NCBI GenBank assembly: GCA_007116095.1
Contig: SKJD01000155.1
Location: 1 to 6,153, forward strand
Reading direction: 5' to 3'
Origin: Candidatus Hydrogenedentota bacterium
Lineage (GTDB): Bacteria > Hydrogenedentota > Hydrogenedentia > Hydrogenedentales > SCBR16-9
Length of the DNA stretch: 6,153 nucleotides
Positions 6,124 to 6,153 of this stretch are shown in pieces. Made by a program: the position numbers and the translations under genes. Each line of letters begins with the position of its first letter. Position 1 is the stretch's first letter. The notes under the pieces are model-generated. The model was not told the origin of the DNA, did no database searches, and was given only the letters and a program-made list of their open reading frames with translations.

Positions 6124-6153
6124 ATGAAACATGATGTTAGCAGGTTGCTGGGA
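6124..6153 (+). CDS. Start of an unidentified protein gene (3' end outside window)
   Basis: Only ten codons are visible (MKHDVSRLLG). A perfect AGGAGG at 6112-6117 with a 6-base spacer gives strong support for this ATG and predicts efficient translation. The gene lies about 100 bases past mpg with its own candidate promoter, so it is probably a separate transcription unit. The ten residues are too few to identify a family. The K/H/R-rich start looks cytosolic rather than like a signal peptide. Confidence 0.7.
   Translation, partial: MKHDVSRLLG

Overview
The window looks like a stretch of proteobacterial chromosome, probably from a gammaproteobacterium. The genes are GC-rich, separated by short gaps and read on both strands. 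The lineage call rests on the general style of the proteins and is an inference. All complete genes have uninterrupted reading frames and intact family motifs, apart from the ThrRS oddities noted below. No tRNA, rRNA, CRISPR array, insertion sequence or phage gene was found.

Layout. Positions 1-296 (+) are the C-terminal end of a diaminopimelate decarboxylase (lysA, lysine biosynthesis), followed by a good hairpin terminator at 334-361. A two-gene operon on the minus strand converges on it. It is transcribed from near 3254 down to 362 and encodes a NatA-type ABC ATPase (3186-2437). A four-base ATGA overlap leads into a 692-residue NatB-type permease that carries a CPBP (CAAX-like) intramembrane protease domain at its C-terminus (2440-362). 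A 426-base intergenic region (3187-3612, about 44% GC by hand count) separates this operon from a divergent plus-strand pair. That pair is a threonyl-tRNA synthetase (3613-5442) and an AAG-family 3-methyladenine DNA glycosylase (5442-6023), whose stop and start share one base. After about 100 bases with a consensus -35 box and nested inverted repeats, a new plus-strand gene begins at 6124 behind a perfect AGGAGG. Only ten codons of it are visible.

Function. The divergent operons look like housekeeping or stress functions. One is an ATP-driven exporter of the NatAB class with a membrane protease built into the permease. The other joins tRNA charging and proofreading to alkylation repair. The most unusual element is the synthetase. 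It has no TGS domain and keeps a complete serine-editing site. It differs from E. coli ThrRS at a conserved active-site position and in the anticodon-binding loop, and it is not next to infC-rpmI-rplT. I read it as a second, divergent ThrRS lineage, possibly an accessory copy that gives tolerance to stress or to a ThrRS inhibitor. That role is inference, because the rest of the genome is not visible.
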